A stretch of DNA of 64,000 nt from JBQTGK01 sp052400665. GTDB taxonomy: Bacteria > Bacteroidota > Bacteroidia > Bacteroidales > Marinifilaceae. Location: the NCBI GenBank assembly GCA_052400665.1, contig JBQTGK010000001.1. One strand, given 5' to 3'. Below are positions 17,055 to 26,669 of this stretch, piece by piece; within the stretch, counting starts at the first letter, position 1; each line of letters opens with the position of its first letter. Below the pieces are notes generated by a model. That model was not told where the DNA came from, searched no databases, and saw nothing but the letters and a program-made list of their open reading frames with translations. The translations under genes were made by a program, and so were the position numbers.

Positions 17055-18503
17055 TTATTTTTGAATATTTGGTAACTGAAGACCATATCCTTTAAGCTTA
17101 TCTTCACGCTTCAATAAAAATCCAACTATAATGGCCAAAAATCCCAGTCCTGTAAAAATCAACATTGGATTAGTATAATCGTATAAAGGTATCTCTGTTC
17201 CGTTTGCCTTAGCTAATGCTACTTGCGGATTAGATTGATCTAACACATAACCAATTAACAATGGAATTCCCATTAAACCCCAGTTTTGTATCCAAAAGAT
17301 TAAAGAGAAAGCTGTACCTAACTGTTCCTCAGGAATAATTTTTGGTACCGATGGCCACATTGCCGAAGGAACAAGTGATAATGCAATTCCTAAAATAATA
17401 GTTAATGCAACTGCAACATACCAATAGTTTAATATAGGTAAAGAGAAAATAGAGTGAACAAATAAAATAAGAACTGCTCCTATAATCATTATGGTTGCAC
17501 CTTTTCCCAGCTTATCGTAAATACCCCCAAAAATAGGTGTTAAAAATAAAGTTCCCAATGGTAGCAAACCAGGTATACTACCTGCCACTTCTTGATCTAA
17601 ACCATATTTATTCACCATTAGATCGGCAGCATATTTTATAAACGGAAAAACCGATGAATAAAATAAAACACATAAAATAGCAATTAACCAAAATCCTTTG
17701 TTTCGAACAATTAGTAATAAATCTGAAAAAATACCCGTCATTAATTCACTAAATGTAGTTGATTTTTTTTCTTCATTACTTTCTACAGCTTCGGATGCAT
17801 CTAACTTTTTATCCATAGATACATATATAAAAAATGCTATAAACCCAATTACTAGTAAAATTAAGGCAAAAGCAATCGGTGCCGAGATACTTGGCCCCAT
17901 TTTTTCAACCAATTGTCCATTTTCAACTTGTGTATGAACATTGGAAAAGTACATTGCTAAAGGCACTGGAGCAACCATTGCGAGCATGGTTCCAATTCTG
18001 GCTACAGCCATTTGCATACCCATTGCAAATGCCATTTCGTATCCTTTAAACCATTTAACAATTATTTTTGATACGGTTATACCGGCAATTTCAACACCAA
18101 CACCAAAAATTGCAAATCCAACCGAAGCTAAAAATACCTGCGTATGAATTCCAAACATAGTACTACTTTCGAGAGTAGGATTTGTAACTGCCCAAAACTT
18201 AATTGCAGCTCCCAAAACCATAATACCCGATGACATTAAGCCGGTAAAACGAACACCCATTCTATCGAGGATAATACCTCCAAAAATAAGCATAAACAGG
18301 AATACATTTAACCAACCATAAGCACTTGTAAAAATTCCATAATTAGTACTCGACCAGCCAAACTCTGATTCGAGCATTGGTTTTAATGGAGACATAACGT
18401 CGGTTAAGAAATATCCGGCAAACATTGTGATAGAAATTATTCCCAATGCAGACCATCTTGCGGCTTTAGAGTCACGCAGACTCTGTTTTATTTTTTCAGT
18501 CAT
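17055..18503 (-). CDS. MFS transporter (array member C)
   Basis: A 482-residue major facilitator, third of the tandem paralogs. It has GGIILDRMGVRFTG as the loop 2-3 signature, FGGIYDKLGKGAT in the second half, and the shared ends SLRDSKAARW and GYGLQLPN. A lysine-rich central loop (about residues 225-255) separates the two six-helix halves. The upstream divergent region carries TACTTTAG on the minus strand, a near match to a -7 box. Substrate unknown. Confidence 0.88.
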   Translation of the reverse strand: MTEKIKQSLRDSKAARWSALGIISITMFAGYFLTDVMSPLKPMLESEFGWSSTNYGIFTSAYGWLNVFLFMLIFGGIILDRMGVRFTGLMSSGIMVLGAAIKFWAVTNPTLESSTMFGIHTQVFLASVGFAIFGVGVEIAGITVSKIIVKWFKGYEMAFAMGMQMAVARIGTMLAMVAPVPLAMYFSNVHTQVENGQLVEKMGPSISAPIAFALILLVIGFIAFFIYVSMDKKLDASEAVESNEEKKSTTFSELMTGIFSDLLLIVRNKGFWLIAILCVLFYSSVFPFIKYAADLMVNKYGLDQEVAGSIPGLLPLGTLFLTPIFGGIYDKLGKGATIMIIGAVLILFVHSIFSLPILNYWYVAVALTIILGIALSLVPSAMWPSVPKIIPEEQLGTAFSLIFWIQNWGLMGIPLLIGYVLDQSNPQVALAKANGTEIPLYDYTNPMLIFTGLGFLAIIVGFLLKREDKLKGYGLQLPNIQK

Positions 18504-18641
18504 ATTATTTATATGTTAGTATTTTATATTTGTTTAAGCGACGCTAAAGTAAGATTAATCCAGTTAGGAACAAAAAGCATTTATCAGCTGTAACTTATTC
18601 ATATTGATTCCATATTTCAGAGTTTCAATGCAGATAATCCT

Positions 18642-18649
18642 TATATTTG
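18642..18649 (+). promoter_or_regulatory. Candidate -7 box (TATATTTG) for pncB
   Basis: A full TAnnTTTG match, 26 bases before the pncB ATG. This leaves a short leader of about 20 bases. Confidence 0.55.
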
Positions 18650-18675
18650 GGATGATTTAATTTTAATATTATCCG

Positions 18676-20091
18676 ATGAATACACTAACGGAAAACTCTG
18701 GTTTGTATACTGATTTTTACGAACTAACTATGGCTCAGGGATATTACCTAAGCGGCAAAGGGAATGAAAATACAGTATTCGATTACTATTACCGAACAAA
18801 TCCTTACAAAGGTGGCTACTTGGTTTTTGCTGGACTTTACGATTTATTAAAAATTCTGCAGAACTTTACATACAATAAAGAAAACATCGAATTTCTGCGA
18901 AATGCAGGATTACGCGATGAGTTTCTGGAATATTTAGAAACTTTTCAGTTTAAAGCTAAGGTATACAGCGTTCGCGAAGGAGAAATTGTATTCCCAAACG
19001 AACCCATTGTGCGAGTTGAAGGAAATATAATTGAAGCTCAGCTAATAGAAACACTTTTATTAAACTATCTTAACTTTCAATCTTTAATTGCAACGAAAGC
19101 ATGCAGAATAAGAAACGTTATTGGCGATAAAACATTTTCCGACTTTGGGTTACGAAGAGCTCAGGGATTAGGAGGAATACATGCTAGTCGCGCAGCAGTA
19201 ATAGGCGGCGCCGATTCCACATCGAATGTTTACAGTGGCTTTAATTATGGTATTCCAGTTAGTGGAACTCAAGCCCATGCCTGGGTACAAAGTTTCGATG
19301 AAGAAATAGATGCCTTTAGAAAATACGCAGAAATAAATCCCGAAAGTACAGTTCTTTTGGTTGACACCTATAACACTTTAAAATCAGGTGTTCCCAATGC
19401 AATTATTATTGCTAAAGAATTAGAAGCAAAAGGTTATCGTTTAATTGGAATTAGATTAGATAGCGGCGATTTAGCATACCTAAGCCAAAAAGCCAGAAAA
19501 ATGCTTGATGATGCAAATCTTGAATACGTTGAAATATTTGCCTCGAACCAACTTAACGAATATGTAATTAAAAGTTTGAACGAACAAGGAGCACAAATAG
19601 ATGGCTATGGTATTGGAACCGAATTGGTAACAGGACAAGATACAGGTGCTTTAGATGGAGTGTACAAACTTGTTGAAAACAATGAAATTCCAAGATTGAA
19701 AATTTCAGAAAACATCGAGAAAATTACCATGCCTGGGAAAAAGAAATTAATTAGATACCTTGATTCTGATGGCTTATTTTTTCGAGATGGAATTATCCTG
19801 AGCAATGAAAATAATCTGGATAAACTTTATCATCCATTTCATAAAGATAAAAATACCGATGTTTCCAATTACACATCGGAAGAACTTACTCAACTGGTAA
19901 TGGAAAATGGTAAAATCCTGATTAAAGAACAATCTCCGGGAGAAATTAATTCTTATCTAAAAAAACGATTTGCCCAACTCCCCGATGGTCACAAAAGATT
20001 TATTAGCCCTCACATTTATAAAGTTGGTATCTCTAAAAACTTAATGAGCTTAAGAGATAACATGCTAAAAGAAATTAGAAGTAAAATTTAA
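18676..20091 (+). CDS. pncB: Nicotinate phosphoribosyltransferase
   Basis: A 471-residue enzyme that makes nicotinate mononucleotide from nicotinate and PRPP in NAD salvage. The N-terminus has LYTDFYELTMAQGYY, then GLRRAQG, and SGTQAHAW with His201 as the likely phosphorylated histidine. VDTYNTLKSGVPNA and GIRLDSGDLA form the phosphoribosyl-binding region. Length is in the range of the bacterial enzymes. It is followed 58 bases later by a PLP-enzyme gene on the same strand, possibly co-transcribed. Confidence 0.96.
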   Translation: MNTLTENSGLYTDFYELTMAQGYYLSGKGNENTVFDYYYRTNPYKGGYLVFAGLYDLLKILQNFTYNKENIEFLRNAGLRDEFLEYLETFQFKAKVYSVREGEIVFPNEPIVRVEGNIIEAQLIETLLLNYLNFQSLIATKACRIRNVIGDKTFSDFGLRRAQGLGGIHASRAAVIGGADSTSNVYSGFNYGIPVSGTQAHAWVQSFDEEIDAFRKYAEINPESTVLLVDTYNTLKSGVPNAIIIAKELEAKGYRLIGIRLDSGDLAYLSQKARKMLDDANLEYVEIFASNQLNEYVIKSLNEQGAQIDGYGIGTELVTGQDTGALDGVYKLVENNEIPRLKISENIEKITMPGKKKLIRYLDSDGLFFRDGIILSNENNLDKLYHPFHKDKNTDVSNYTSEELTQLVMENGKILIKEQSPGEINSYLKKRFAQLPDGHKRFISPHIYKVGISKNLMSLRDNMLKEIRSKI

Positions 20092-20104
20092 ATTAAGCAA
20101 AGGC

Positions 20105-20130
20105 TGTAAGTTTAAAATTAGAAACTTACA
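20105..20130 (+). other. Nine-base-pair hairpin between pncB and the PLP-enzyme gene
   Basis: TGTAAGTTT and AAACTTACA form a perfect stem with an eight-base loop, 20 bases before the next ATG. No T-run follows, so it may be an RNA-processing or stability element rather than a terminator. Confidence 0.4.
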
Positions 20131-20149
20131 ATTTGCAACCCACAAAATT

Positions 20150-21268
20150 ATGAATGCACTGCACACCAAAATAGTTAGGCCAACTTTATTAATTGATAAA
20201 GCAAAATGTATTGCTAACATTGATAATATGATTGCCAAAGCTAAACGAACCAACACCCGATTACGACCTCATTTTAAGACTCATCAGTCGGCCGAAATTG
20301 GTAAATGGTTTAAAGAAAGAGGTGTGCAGTCTATAGCAGTATCGTCGCTTAGCATGGCAAAATATTTTGCTGATAATGGCTGGACAGACATTACTGTAGC
20401 CATTCCGGTAAATGTGCGTGAAATTGATCTTATAAATGATTTATCGGCTAAAATCCAGTTAAACCTGCTGATAGAATCAAGAGAAAGCATTTTGTTTTTA
20501 GATTCAGAACTAATCAATACCGTAGGAGTTTATATTAAAGTAGATACCGGTTATAATCGTTGTGGACTTCCAAGCGAGGCGATTGGTTCCATTCAAATTT
20601 TACTTGACTTGATTAAGGAATCTAAAAATTTAAATTGCAAAGGCTTTCTTGCTCATACCGGACACAATTACAAAGCAAGCGATCAAAACCAAATTCATAA
20701 GAATCATAGCAAAACCCTACTCGATTTAAATGAACTTAAGGATGTATTTCGTAAAGATATTCCTAATCTGGAAATCTCTTTGGGAGATACCCCTGCATGC
20801 AGTATCAGCGAAGAATTTTACGGGATAGATGAGATTCGTCCTGGCAACTTTGTATTTTTTGATATCATGCAATATGTACTTGGATCATGCGACGAAGACC
20901 AAATTGCTGTTGCTATGGCTTGTCCGGTAATAGCTAGAAACATAGACCGTAACGAATTGGTTATTTATGGAGGTGGCGTACATTTTTCTAAAGAATTTAT
21001 CAAAGCCGACGAAGAAGGCACTAAATTATTTGGAAGCATTGTTCGCCTAACAGAAAATGGCTGGAGTGAAATTTTAGGTGGTGGATTTTTAGCTGAACTT
21101 TCTCAGGAACATGGAATTATCCGCTGCAGCGATATGCTGTTCGATGAATTTACAATTGGAGATTTAATTGGAATTTTACCTATTCATTCATGTATGACTG
21201 CTAACTTGATGAAAGAATATCTTTCTACAGATGGAAATTGGATCAAGACAATGAACAGCTGTCAATAA
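20150..21268 (+). CDS. D-threonine aldolase / D-serine dehydratase-like PLP enzyme
   Basis: A 372-residue pyridoxal-phosphate enzyme of fold type III (alanine racemase N-terminal-like barrel). The PLP lysine is Lys43 in RPHFKTH. The pattern YIKVDTGYNRCG and a C-terminal beta domain with the metal-binding-like segment ILPIHSCMTANL are typical of the D-threonine aldolase/D-serine dehydratase group. It probably cleaves or dehydrates a D-hydroxy-amino acid; the exact substrate is not decided. It starts 58 bases after pncB. Confidence 0.85.
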   Translation: MNALHTKIVRPTLLIDKAKCIANIDNMIAKAKRTNTRLRPHFKTHQSAEIGKWFKERGVQSIAVSSLSMAKYFADNGWTDITVAIPVNVREIDLINDLSAKIQLNLLIESRESILFLDSELINTVGVYIKVDTGYNRCGLPSEAIGSIQILLDLIKESKNLNCKGFLAHTGHNYKASDQNQIHKNHSKTLLDLNELKDVFRKDIPNLEISLGDTPACSISEEFYGIDEIRPGNFVFFDIMQYVLGSCDEDQIAVAMACPVIARNIDRNELVIYGGGVHFSKEFIKADEEGTKLFGSIVRLTENGWSEILGGGFLAELSQEHGIIRCSDMLFDEFTIGDLIGILPIHSCMTANLMKEYLSTDGNWIKTMNSCQ

Positions 21269-21374
21269 ACAATTACAGGTAGGTTAAAAAAATTACAAAA
21301 CATCACCAAAATACTAAGAAACAAGTGCAGAAAGCGAACATTTCAGAATCTAAATTGTTTCCTGATAAACAAAG

Positions 21375-21839
21375 ATGAAACAAATGAATTATCAAGCGTA
21401 TATCGAGAAATTTAAATTTTCCAATATAAAAACAACTATTGTTTCGGAGATTACTGCTGCCGATAACTCTAACTATGTAATTGCTCTCTCTTTGGCATTA
21501 GGTGCTTTTTTAGCATTCTCACCGGCATGGGGTTTTCAGACAGCTTTGGCAATAGCTTTAGCACTAGTCTTTCGTTTAAATAAGGTTTTAGTACTGTTAA
21601 GCGTCAATTTAAGCAGCATTCCTCCTCTCATCCCGCTAATTCTGTTAGCAGGATATCAAGCTGGCTCGTTTACTTTATATGGTAAATTTCAAAATCAAGT
21701 TCCAGACCTTACCAATTTAAAAACTTTAGGTGAGAATTATTTGCAGTTTGCTTTGGGATCTTTTATTGTGAGTATAGCAGTTGGTACAGTTTTTTTCATT
21801 ACAATTTATTTCCTTCTAAAAATATTCAGATCAAAATAA
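21375..21839 (+). CDS. DUF2062 membrane protein
   Basis: A 154-residue protein with three or four hydrophobic segments. The core LGAFLAFSPAWGFQT followed by an NLSSIPPLIPLI stretch is characteristic of DUF2062, a small family of uncharacterised inner-membrane proteins that often sit near envelope or polysaccharide genes. It follows the PLP-enzyme gene by about 105 bases on the same strand. Function unknown. Confidence 0.8.
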   Translation: MKQMNYQAYIEKFKFSNIKTTIVSEITAADNSNYVIALSLALGAFLAFSPAWGFQTALAIALALVFRLNKVLVLLSVNLSSIPPLIPLILLAGYQAGSFTLYGKFQNQVPDLTNLKTLGENYLQFALGSFIVSIAVGTVFFITIYFLLKIFRSK

Positions 21840-21874
21840 CACCTAAGACCTACCACTAGCACACTTTGTACATC

Positions 21875-21904
21875 AAAAAAAAGGGACGCACATTTGTACG
21901 TCCC
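21875..21904 (-). terminator. Intrinsic terminator of pepD
   Basis: Read on the minus strand, GGGACGTAC and GTGCGTCCC form a nine-base-pair stem with one mismatch, followed by eight T. It lies 23 bases past the pepD stop. Confidence 0.85.
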
Positions 21905-21927
21905 CTGATAAATCGATATTGATTTAT

Positions 21928-23391
21928 TTATTCTTTTACTGGAATATGCTTCAAAGTTTCTACTACAAAATCCCAGAATTTAACAACAGTATCAATTTTC
22001 ACTTTTTCATCTGGAGAGTGAGGAAAACGGATAGTTGGTCCGAATGAAATCATATCCCAATTTGGATAAACAGCACCTAACAAACCACACTCTAAACCTG
22101 CATGAATTGCTTTAATTTCAGGCACTTTGCCAAATTTATTATTATAAACCTCCTGCATTGTTTTTAAAATTGGAGATTCCATATTTGGTTTCCATCCTGG
22201 ATATTCACCTTCTAATTTCACTTTTCCTCCTACCATTTCGAAGGTAGAAGCTACCATTTGTGCCAAATCATCTTTAGCCGAATTTACTGATGAACGAATT
22301 AATGCTTGCACAATAATTTTTCCATCATTGCTATATACACGAGCTAGGTTCAATGAAGTCTCTACCAATCCTGGCATATCATCGCTCATGCGAATAACAC
22401 CATTAGGACAAGCATAAATAGCATTAGTAAGATTCTTTTGAGATTTCTTTTTGAATACCTTTTTAGGAGCATCAGTAGCTTCTGCAAAGAATACCAGATC
22501 TGGTTCAACAGCAGAAAGTTCGGCTTTATAAGTAGCTTCGAACTCGGCCACTGCAGCTAAGAATTTCTCATTGTATTTTTCGGGTACAGCAACAACAGCA
22601 AACGACTCACGAGGAATTGCATTGCGAAGAGATCCTCCATCAACCGAAGCTAATTTTAACTTAAAGTTTTTTGTTGCAAATTTTATGAAACGGAACAATA
22701 ATTTGTTTGAGTTTCCTCGACCCAAAATAATTTCCATTCCCGAGTGTCCACCTTTCAAACCTTTCATGTAAAGCTTATAAGCTACATGACCTTTCTCAAG
22801 TTTTTCCTCTTTGTATTTCATTGTTACATTGGCATCGATACCACCTGCACAACCTACATATAGTTCACCTTCATCTTCCGAATCCATGTTCAATAGGATA
22901 TCACCATCAAGAACATCATTTTTAAGACCAAAAGCACCAGTCATTCCTGTTTCTTCATCAGCGGTAAACAAAGCCTCAACTGGTCCGTGCTCAATATCGC
23001 TAGACTGCAAAACAGCCATTGCTGCAGCCACACCCATTCCATTATCTGCACCTAAAGTAGTACCATCGGCAGTTACCCAGTCACCATCAATAATAGCAGT
23101 AATCGGATCTTTTTCAAAATCGTGATCTGTATCTGCATTTTTTTGAGGAACCATATCCAAATGCCCTTGCATTACTACACCTTTACGATTTTCGAAACCA
23201 GGTGTAGCTGGCTTTTTAATTATGATATTTCCTATTTCATCTTTGATGGTTTCTAAACCCAAATCCTTACCAAATTTCATCATGAAATCCTGAATTGCAT
23301 CTTCATGCTTCGATGGACGTGGTATTTGAGTTAGTGAATAAAAATTTTCCCAAATTGCCTTAGGCTCGAGGCTTAAAATTTCTTTGCTCAT
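21928..23391 (-). CDS. pepD: Aminoacyl-histidine dipeptidase (M20 family)
   Basis: A 487-residue cytosolic zinc dipeptidase of the M20 PepD type, which cleaves Xaa-His and many other dipeptides. The metal ligands are visible: GHLDMVP (His77 and catalytic Asp79), LGADNGMG (Asp116) and TADEETGM (Glu146 and Glu147). Length and the lid domain are typical of PepD. Unusually for this window, a strong Shine-Dalgarno GGAGG lies 9 bases before the ATG (23401-23405 on the minus strand). It has its own terminator. Confidence 0.95.
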   Translation of the reverse strand: MSKEILSLEPKAIWENFYSLTQIPRPSKHEDAIQDFMMKFGKDLGLETIKDEIGNIIIKKPATPGFENRKGVVMQGHLDMVPQKNADTDHDFEKDPITAIIDGDWVTADGTTLGADNGMGVAAAMAVLQSSDIEHGPVEALFTADEETGMTGAFGLKNDVLDGDILLNMDSEDEGELYVGCAGGIDANVTMKYKEEKLEKGHVAYKLYMKGLKGGHSGMEIILGRGNSNKLLFRFIKFATKNFKLKLASVDGGSLRNAIPRESFAVVAVPEKYNEKFLAAVAEFEATYKAELSAVEPDLVFFAEATDAPKKVFKKKSQKNLTNAIYACPNGVIRMSDDMPGLVETSLNLARVYSNDGKIIVQALIRSSVNSAKDDLAQMVASTFEMVGGKVKLEGEYPGWKPNMESPILKTMQEVYNNKFGKVPEIKAIHAGLECGLLGAVYPNWDMISFGPTIRFPHSPDEKVKIDTVVKFWDFVVETLKHIPVKE

Positions 23392-23400
23392 TATATTTTT

Positions 23401-23405
23401 CCTCC
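23401..23405 (-). promoter_or_regulatory. Strong Shine-Dalgarno (GGAGG) of pepD
   Basis: The minus strand reads GGAGG nine bases before the pepD ATG. Such purine-rich sites are rare before genes in Bacteroidota and I saw no equally good one elsewhere in the window. Confidence 0.6.
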
Positions 23406-23526
23406 GTTAAATTTTAATGTTTATTATTTAAGAGGACTAAAGGTAATATTTTTTAGGAAAGGCAGAAAGAGAATCCCAAAAAGAGAATCTGAATTAAGTT
23501 TTTTTAAGAAAACGGTTAAAAACTTC

Positions 23527-23574
23527 AAAACCCAAATTTCAAAATCCAATTGTGGAATTCGAAATTTGGGTTTT
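23527..23574 (-). terminator. 14-bp hairpin after the DUF4831 gene
   Basis: AAAACCCAAATTTC and GAAATTTGGGTTTT are exact inverted copies around a 20-base loop. The T-rich arm makes it a likely terminator for the minus-strand gene that stops at 23631. Confidence 0.65.
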
Positions 23575-23630
23575 CTATATTTTAATATTAAGCATTCAAA
23601 CTTTAGCCTGAATACTATTCTTTCAAGTTT

Positions 23631-24773
23631 TTATTTACTTACATTCTTTATGGATCCTAGATCAGGATAAAACTCAATAGCATAATTTTCGTTTAACAAT
23701 ACCTCGGCAGGCATACTCACAATTTTTCCAAACTGAGCAATTGGCATGCGCTTTTTTAGCAGAGTACTTTTACCATTTGAAATGGTAACATCGGCCATAC
23801 CAGAAATTCGATACTTAATTTGTTTTTGAGGATCGGTACCTGCTGTTGGCAAAATTGTTAACTCCTCAGTCGTATTCCTATTTTTAAAATCAATACGAAT
23901 TGGTCTTCCGCCTAAATCGCTTACATCAACAGGACCATTTTGTGGCGACATGCGAAAAATAACACCTCCATTTTCTCCTTTTTTAGGTACATAAGAAAAT
24001 TGAAAAGATTTATGAACACTAACTTTTTTACCTATAAACAGAGATAGATACTCATTTTCGAGCTTAGCCAATTCATCGACTATAATTTGATATGCTTTTC
24101 CATCGGGAGGAAGAACCTCATAATTGGCTGTTAAAATCTTAAATCTTCTTTTTCTCAATTTAAAAATTTCATGAGCTGCTTCTTCGGCTTTTTCTTCCAG
24201 CGACTTTGTTAAGGCCTGTTTTTCCAATACCGGAACTTTTACAAAAGCAGTATCTGTTTCAACAACTTTATAAATAGTATCCTCTTTGTATTTAATGATC
24301 GGGTCGATAGAAAATTTACCATATTCTATATTCACATCATCCTTAGATAAAACAATCTCCTCACGCTCTATATCTTCTGAGCGATTATTTTTTAAGTTAA
24401 AACCTCTGATTAGGCCTTCGGGTGTTAAAGACACTAAAGATGGTTCATAATCTACCGAAGTAACTATTTTATGAAACTGCTGCGGATCAACCTCTCCTTT
24501 TCCTGTTAATTCGGCAGAAATAAGCTGCCAACTGGTTCCATTAGCTTTTACAATATCAGAAATACCTAAATATTTTTGAGCATAATCGGCAAAAGGACCT
24601 TTCTTTAGAATGGTTTTCTTTGCAATAACATCAACTTTTAATACTGTTTGCGGTAATGCATAAATTACTGTACTTGGGGTATCTAAAGTTCTTCTTTTTT
24701 GAGCATCTGTATTTTTAATTGTTCCTGCAACAATTAAAAATGCAATTAATAATTTAAAGATGTTTTTATTCAT
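23631..24773 (-). CDS. DUF4831-like exported protein
   Basis: A 380-residue protein with a signal peptide (residues 1-24, ending NTDAQ). The opening TPSTVIYALPQTVLKVDVIAKK followed by GPFADYAQKYLGI is the pattern I know from DUF4831, a family I know mainly from Bacteroidales and of unknown function. A helical, Lys/Glu-rich stretch (about residues 185-235) separates two beta-rich halves. It probably acts in the periplasm or at the outer membrane. It lies 63 bases upstream of nothing related; its neighbour upstream on the same strand is the NAD(P)H-hydrate repair gene. Confidence 0.75.
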   Translation of the reverse strand: MNKNIFKLLIAFLIVAGTIKNTDAQKRRTLDTPSTVIYALPQTVLKVDVIAKKTILKKGPFADYAQKYLGISDIVKANGTSWQLISAELTGKGEVDPQQFHKIVTSVDYEPSLVSLTPEGLIRGFNLKNNRSEDIEREEIVLSKDDVNIEYGKFSIDPIIKYKEDTIYKVVETDTAFVKVPVLEKQALTKSLEEKAEEAAHEIFKLRKRRFKILTANYEVLPPDGKAYQIIVDELAKLENEYLSLFIGKKVSVHKSFQFSYVPKKGENGGVIFRMSPQNGPVDVSDLGGRPIRIDFKNRNTTEELTILPTAGTDPQKQIKYRISGMADVTISNGKSTLLKKRMPIAQFGKIVSMPAEVLLNENYAIEFYPDLGSIKNVSK

Positions 24774-24836
24774 TTTGTGTGTTTTTTTTGCGAAATAGTA
24801 TTACACTTCTATATCAATATCACTAAAGTAATTTTA

Positions 24837-26348
24837 TTATTTTTTTAGCGCCAACCAGGCATTTGGCAAAAAATTAACAATATCGCTCGCAGTAAGAGCC
24901 TCTAAACCAATTTTTTCAGCAGCCAAATCACCAGCTAATCCATGTAAATATACTCCAATAATGGCAGCCACTTTCGATGGATATCCTTGCGAAAGCAAAG
25001 ATAATATTATTCCTGTTAGCACATCGCCACTTCCTGCTGTTGCCATACCCGGATTTCCTGTTGGATTAAAATAGCAGCTTCCTTCGGGACATGCAATGGC
25101 AGTATACGCTCCTTTTAAAACCATTGTAATTCCGTGTGCTTTGGCAAATTCACGTTGCATACAATTTCTCGTATAAGCATCCTTTGATTTTCCCACCAAA
25201 CGCTCAAATTCTTTCATGTGCGGCGTAAACACACAACCCATTGGTAAACTATTTTTTAATTCAGAATGCTCACCAATAATATTTATTGCATCGGCATCAA
25301 CAACCATTGGTACTTTTACGGCTTCCAGTAAATCAATCATGGCGCGATATGAATTCTGTTTCTTATCAATTCCCGGACCAATCGCGATTGCTTTAAACTG
25401 TTCAAGTTCAGGAAATTCTGTAAAAATAAGATCTGACCGATCAATACTCACCATTGTTTCGGGAACCGCTGTTTGCATAATTTCATAACCCAAACGAGGA
25501 ATATGCGATGTTAACAAACCAATTCCCGATCGCAAGGCTGCTCTGGAAGCCAAGACTGCAGCACCCATTTTCCCATAACTTCCGCTAATTAATAATCCAT
25601 GTCCATAGCTACCTTTATGATCGAACTTTTTTCGTGGAATCAACAAAGATTTTACAAACTCGCGCGTCAACATTTTAAAAATAGTCGGTTCTGTTCTAAT
25701 GATCTCAGGATGCAAACCAATAGGTAAAACGCTCCATTCTCCAACATATTTTGCATTCTCAGGAAAAAGAAAAGCTAATTTCGGAAATTGAAAGCTTAAA
25801 GTAAGGTCAGCCTTAACAATACCATGACTATTATTATTCGAGTTATCTTCTCCCATTAATCCTGATGGGATATCAATGGCAATTACTTTTGCTTCGCAGG
25901 CATTAATCGCCTTCACTACTTCTAAGGCAATTCCACTAAGAGGCCTCGACAAACCCGAACCAAATATTGCATCAATTACAATATCATCCGGAAAAACCCA
26001 AGGCATGGCTTCTGCTGAAGCCAATTCATAAATATCAATCGTTTTAATCAATTTTAACCTTTGCAGATTTATCTCTGCATCAGTCGATAGTTTTTTAGTA
26101 ATATTTAGCATATAAACCTCAACTGAGTAACTACTCTGATTCAGTAGTCTGGCCAAAGCCAAACCATCGCCACCATTATTTCCTGGACCTACAAATATTT
26201 TACAGTTACGAGGAGCAGGAAATTCTTCAATTACTTTATCAAGAAGTTTACCCGCTGCTCTCTCCATTAAATCGATCGATAAAATGGGTTCATTTTCGAT
26301 AGTATAAGCATCTATTTTGGCAACCCGTGCTGATGGAAAGATTTTCAT
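24837..26348 (-). CDS. nnr: Bifunctional NAD(P)H-hydrate epimerase/dehydratase
   Basis: A 503-residue fusion enzyme that repairs hydrated NADH and NADPH. The N-terminal epimerase domain (about residues 1-215, NnrE/YjeF_N) has GPGNNGGDGLALARLL. The C-terminal ADP-dependent dehydratase domain (about 225-500, NnrD, ribokinase-like) has SYGKMGAAVLASRAALRSG near its start, AIGPGID, and the catalytic ATAGSGDVLTGI near residue 440. Both active sites look complete. It is a housekeeping gene; a TATCTTTG box about 170 bases upstream may be its promoter. Confidence 0.95.
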   Translation of the reverse strand: MKIFPSARVAKIDAYTIENEPILSIDLMERAAGKLLDKVIEEFPAPRNCKIFVGPGNNGGDGLALARLLNQSSYSVEVYMLNITKKLSTDAEINLQRLKLIKTIDIYELASAEAMPWVFPDDIVIDAIFGSGLSRPLSGIALEVVKAINACEAKVIAIDIPSGLMGEDNSNNNSHGIVKADLTLSFQFPKLAFLFPENAKYVGEWSVLPIGLHPEIIRTEPTIFKMLTREFVKSLLIPRKKFDHKGSYGHGLLISGSYGKMGAAVLASRAALRSGIGLLTSHIPRLGYEIMQTAVPETMVSIDRSDLIFTEFPELEQFKAIAIGPGIDKKQNSYRAMIDLLEAVKVPMVVDADAINIIGEHSELKNSLPMGCVFTPHMKEFERLVGKSKDAYTRNCMQREFAKAHGITMVLKGAYTAIACPEGSCYFNPTGNPGMATAGSGDVLTGIILSLLSQGYPSKVAAIIGVYLHGLAGDLAAEKIGLEALTASDIVNFLPNAWLALKK

Positions 26349-26515
26349 CTATTTATTATTTTAGATTTTAGACATAAAAAGCAAGCATAAATATTTCGAT
26401 CAATCCTCTTCTCACATTTTACGATAAACAGGAACAATCAGAGACTTAGCATTTCGTTATCCTATTTTTAAACTTATTTTTTTCACGAAACATTAATTAT
26501 CTCAGGCTTTCATAT

Positions 26516-26523
26516 CAAAGATA
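26516..26523 (-). promoter_or_regulatory. Candidate -7 box (TATCTTTG) for the NAD(P)H-hydrate repair gene
   Basis: A TAnnTTTG match on the minus strand, about 170 bases before the ATG at 26348. I saw no good -33 element. Confidence 0.3.
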
Positions 26524-26613
26524 CTAAACTTTTGAAATTTAGTTCTGCTTACGAAAACGATTTAAATTCCTATAATCTGCTTACAAATCATTATAGACTT
26601 CTGATTTTTTCTA

Positions 26614-26621
26614 TATATTTG
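26614..26621 (+). promoter_or_regulatory. Candidate -7 box (TATATTTG) for the peptide transporter operon
   Basis: A full TAnnTTTG match, 48 bases before the ATG at 26670. Confidence 0.5.
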
Positions 26622-26669
26622 TCAATCTTATAACTAAAACTTAACTATTATAATTTAAAACTAACATTT

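Larger units (their letters stand above)
26349..26669. other. 321-base divergent intergenic region
   Basis: It lies between the NAD(P)H-hydrate repair gene (minus) and the peptide transporter (plus). It holds a promoter box for each (separate entries). No gene or repeat was seen. Confidence 0.6.
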
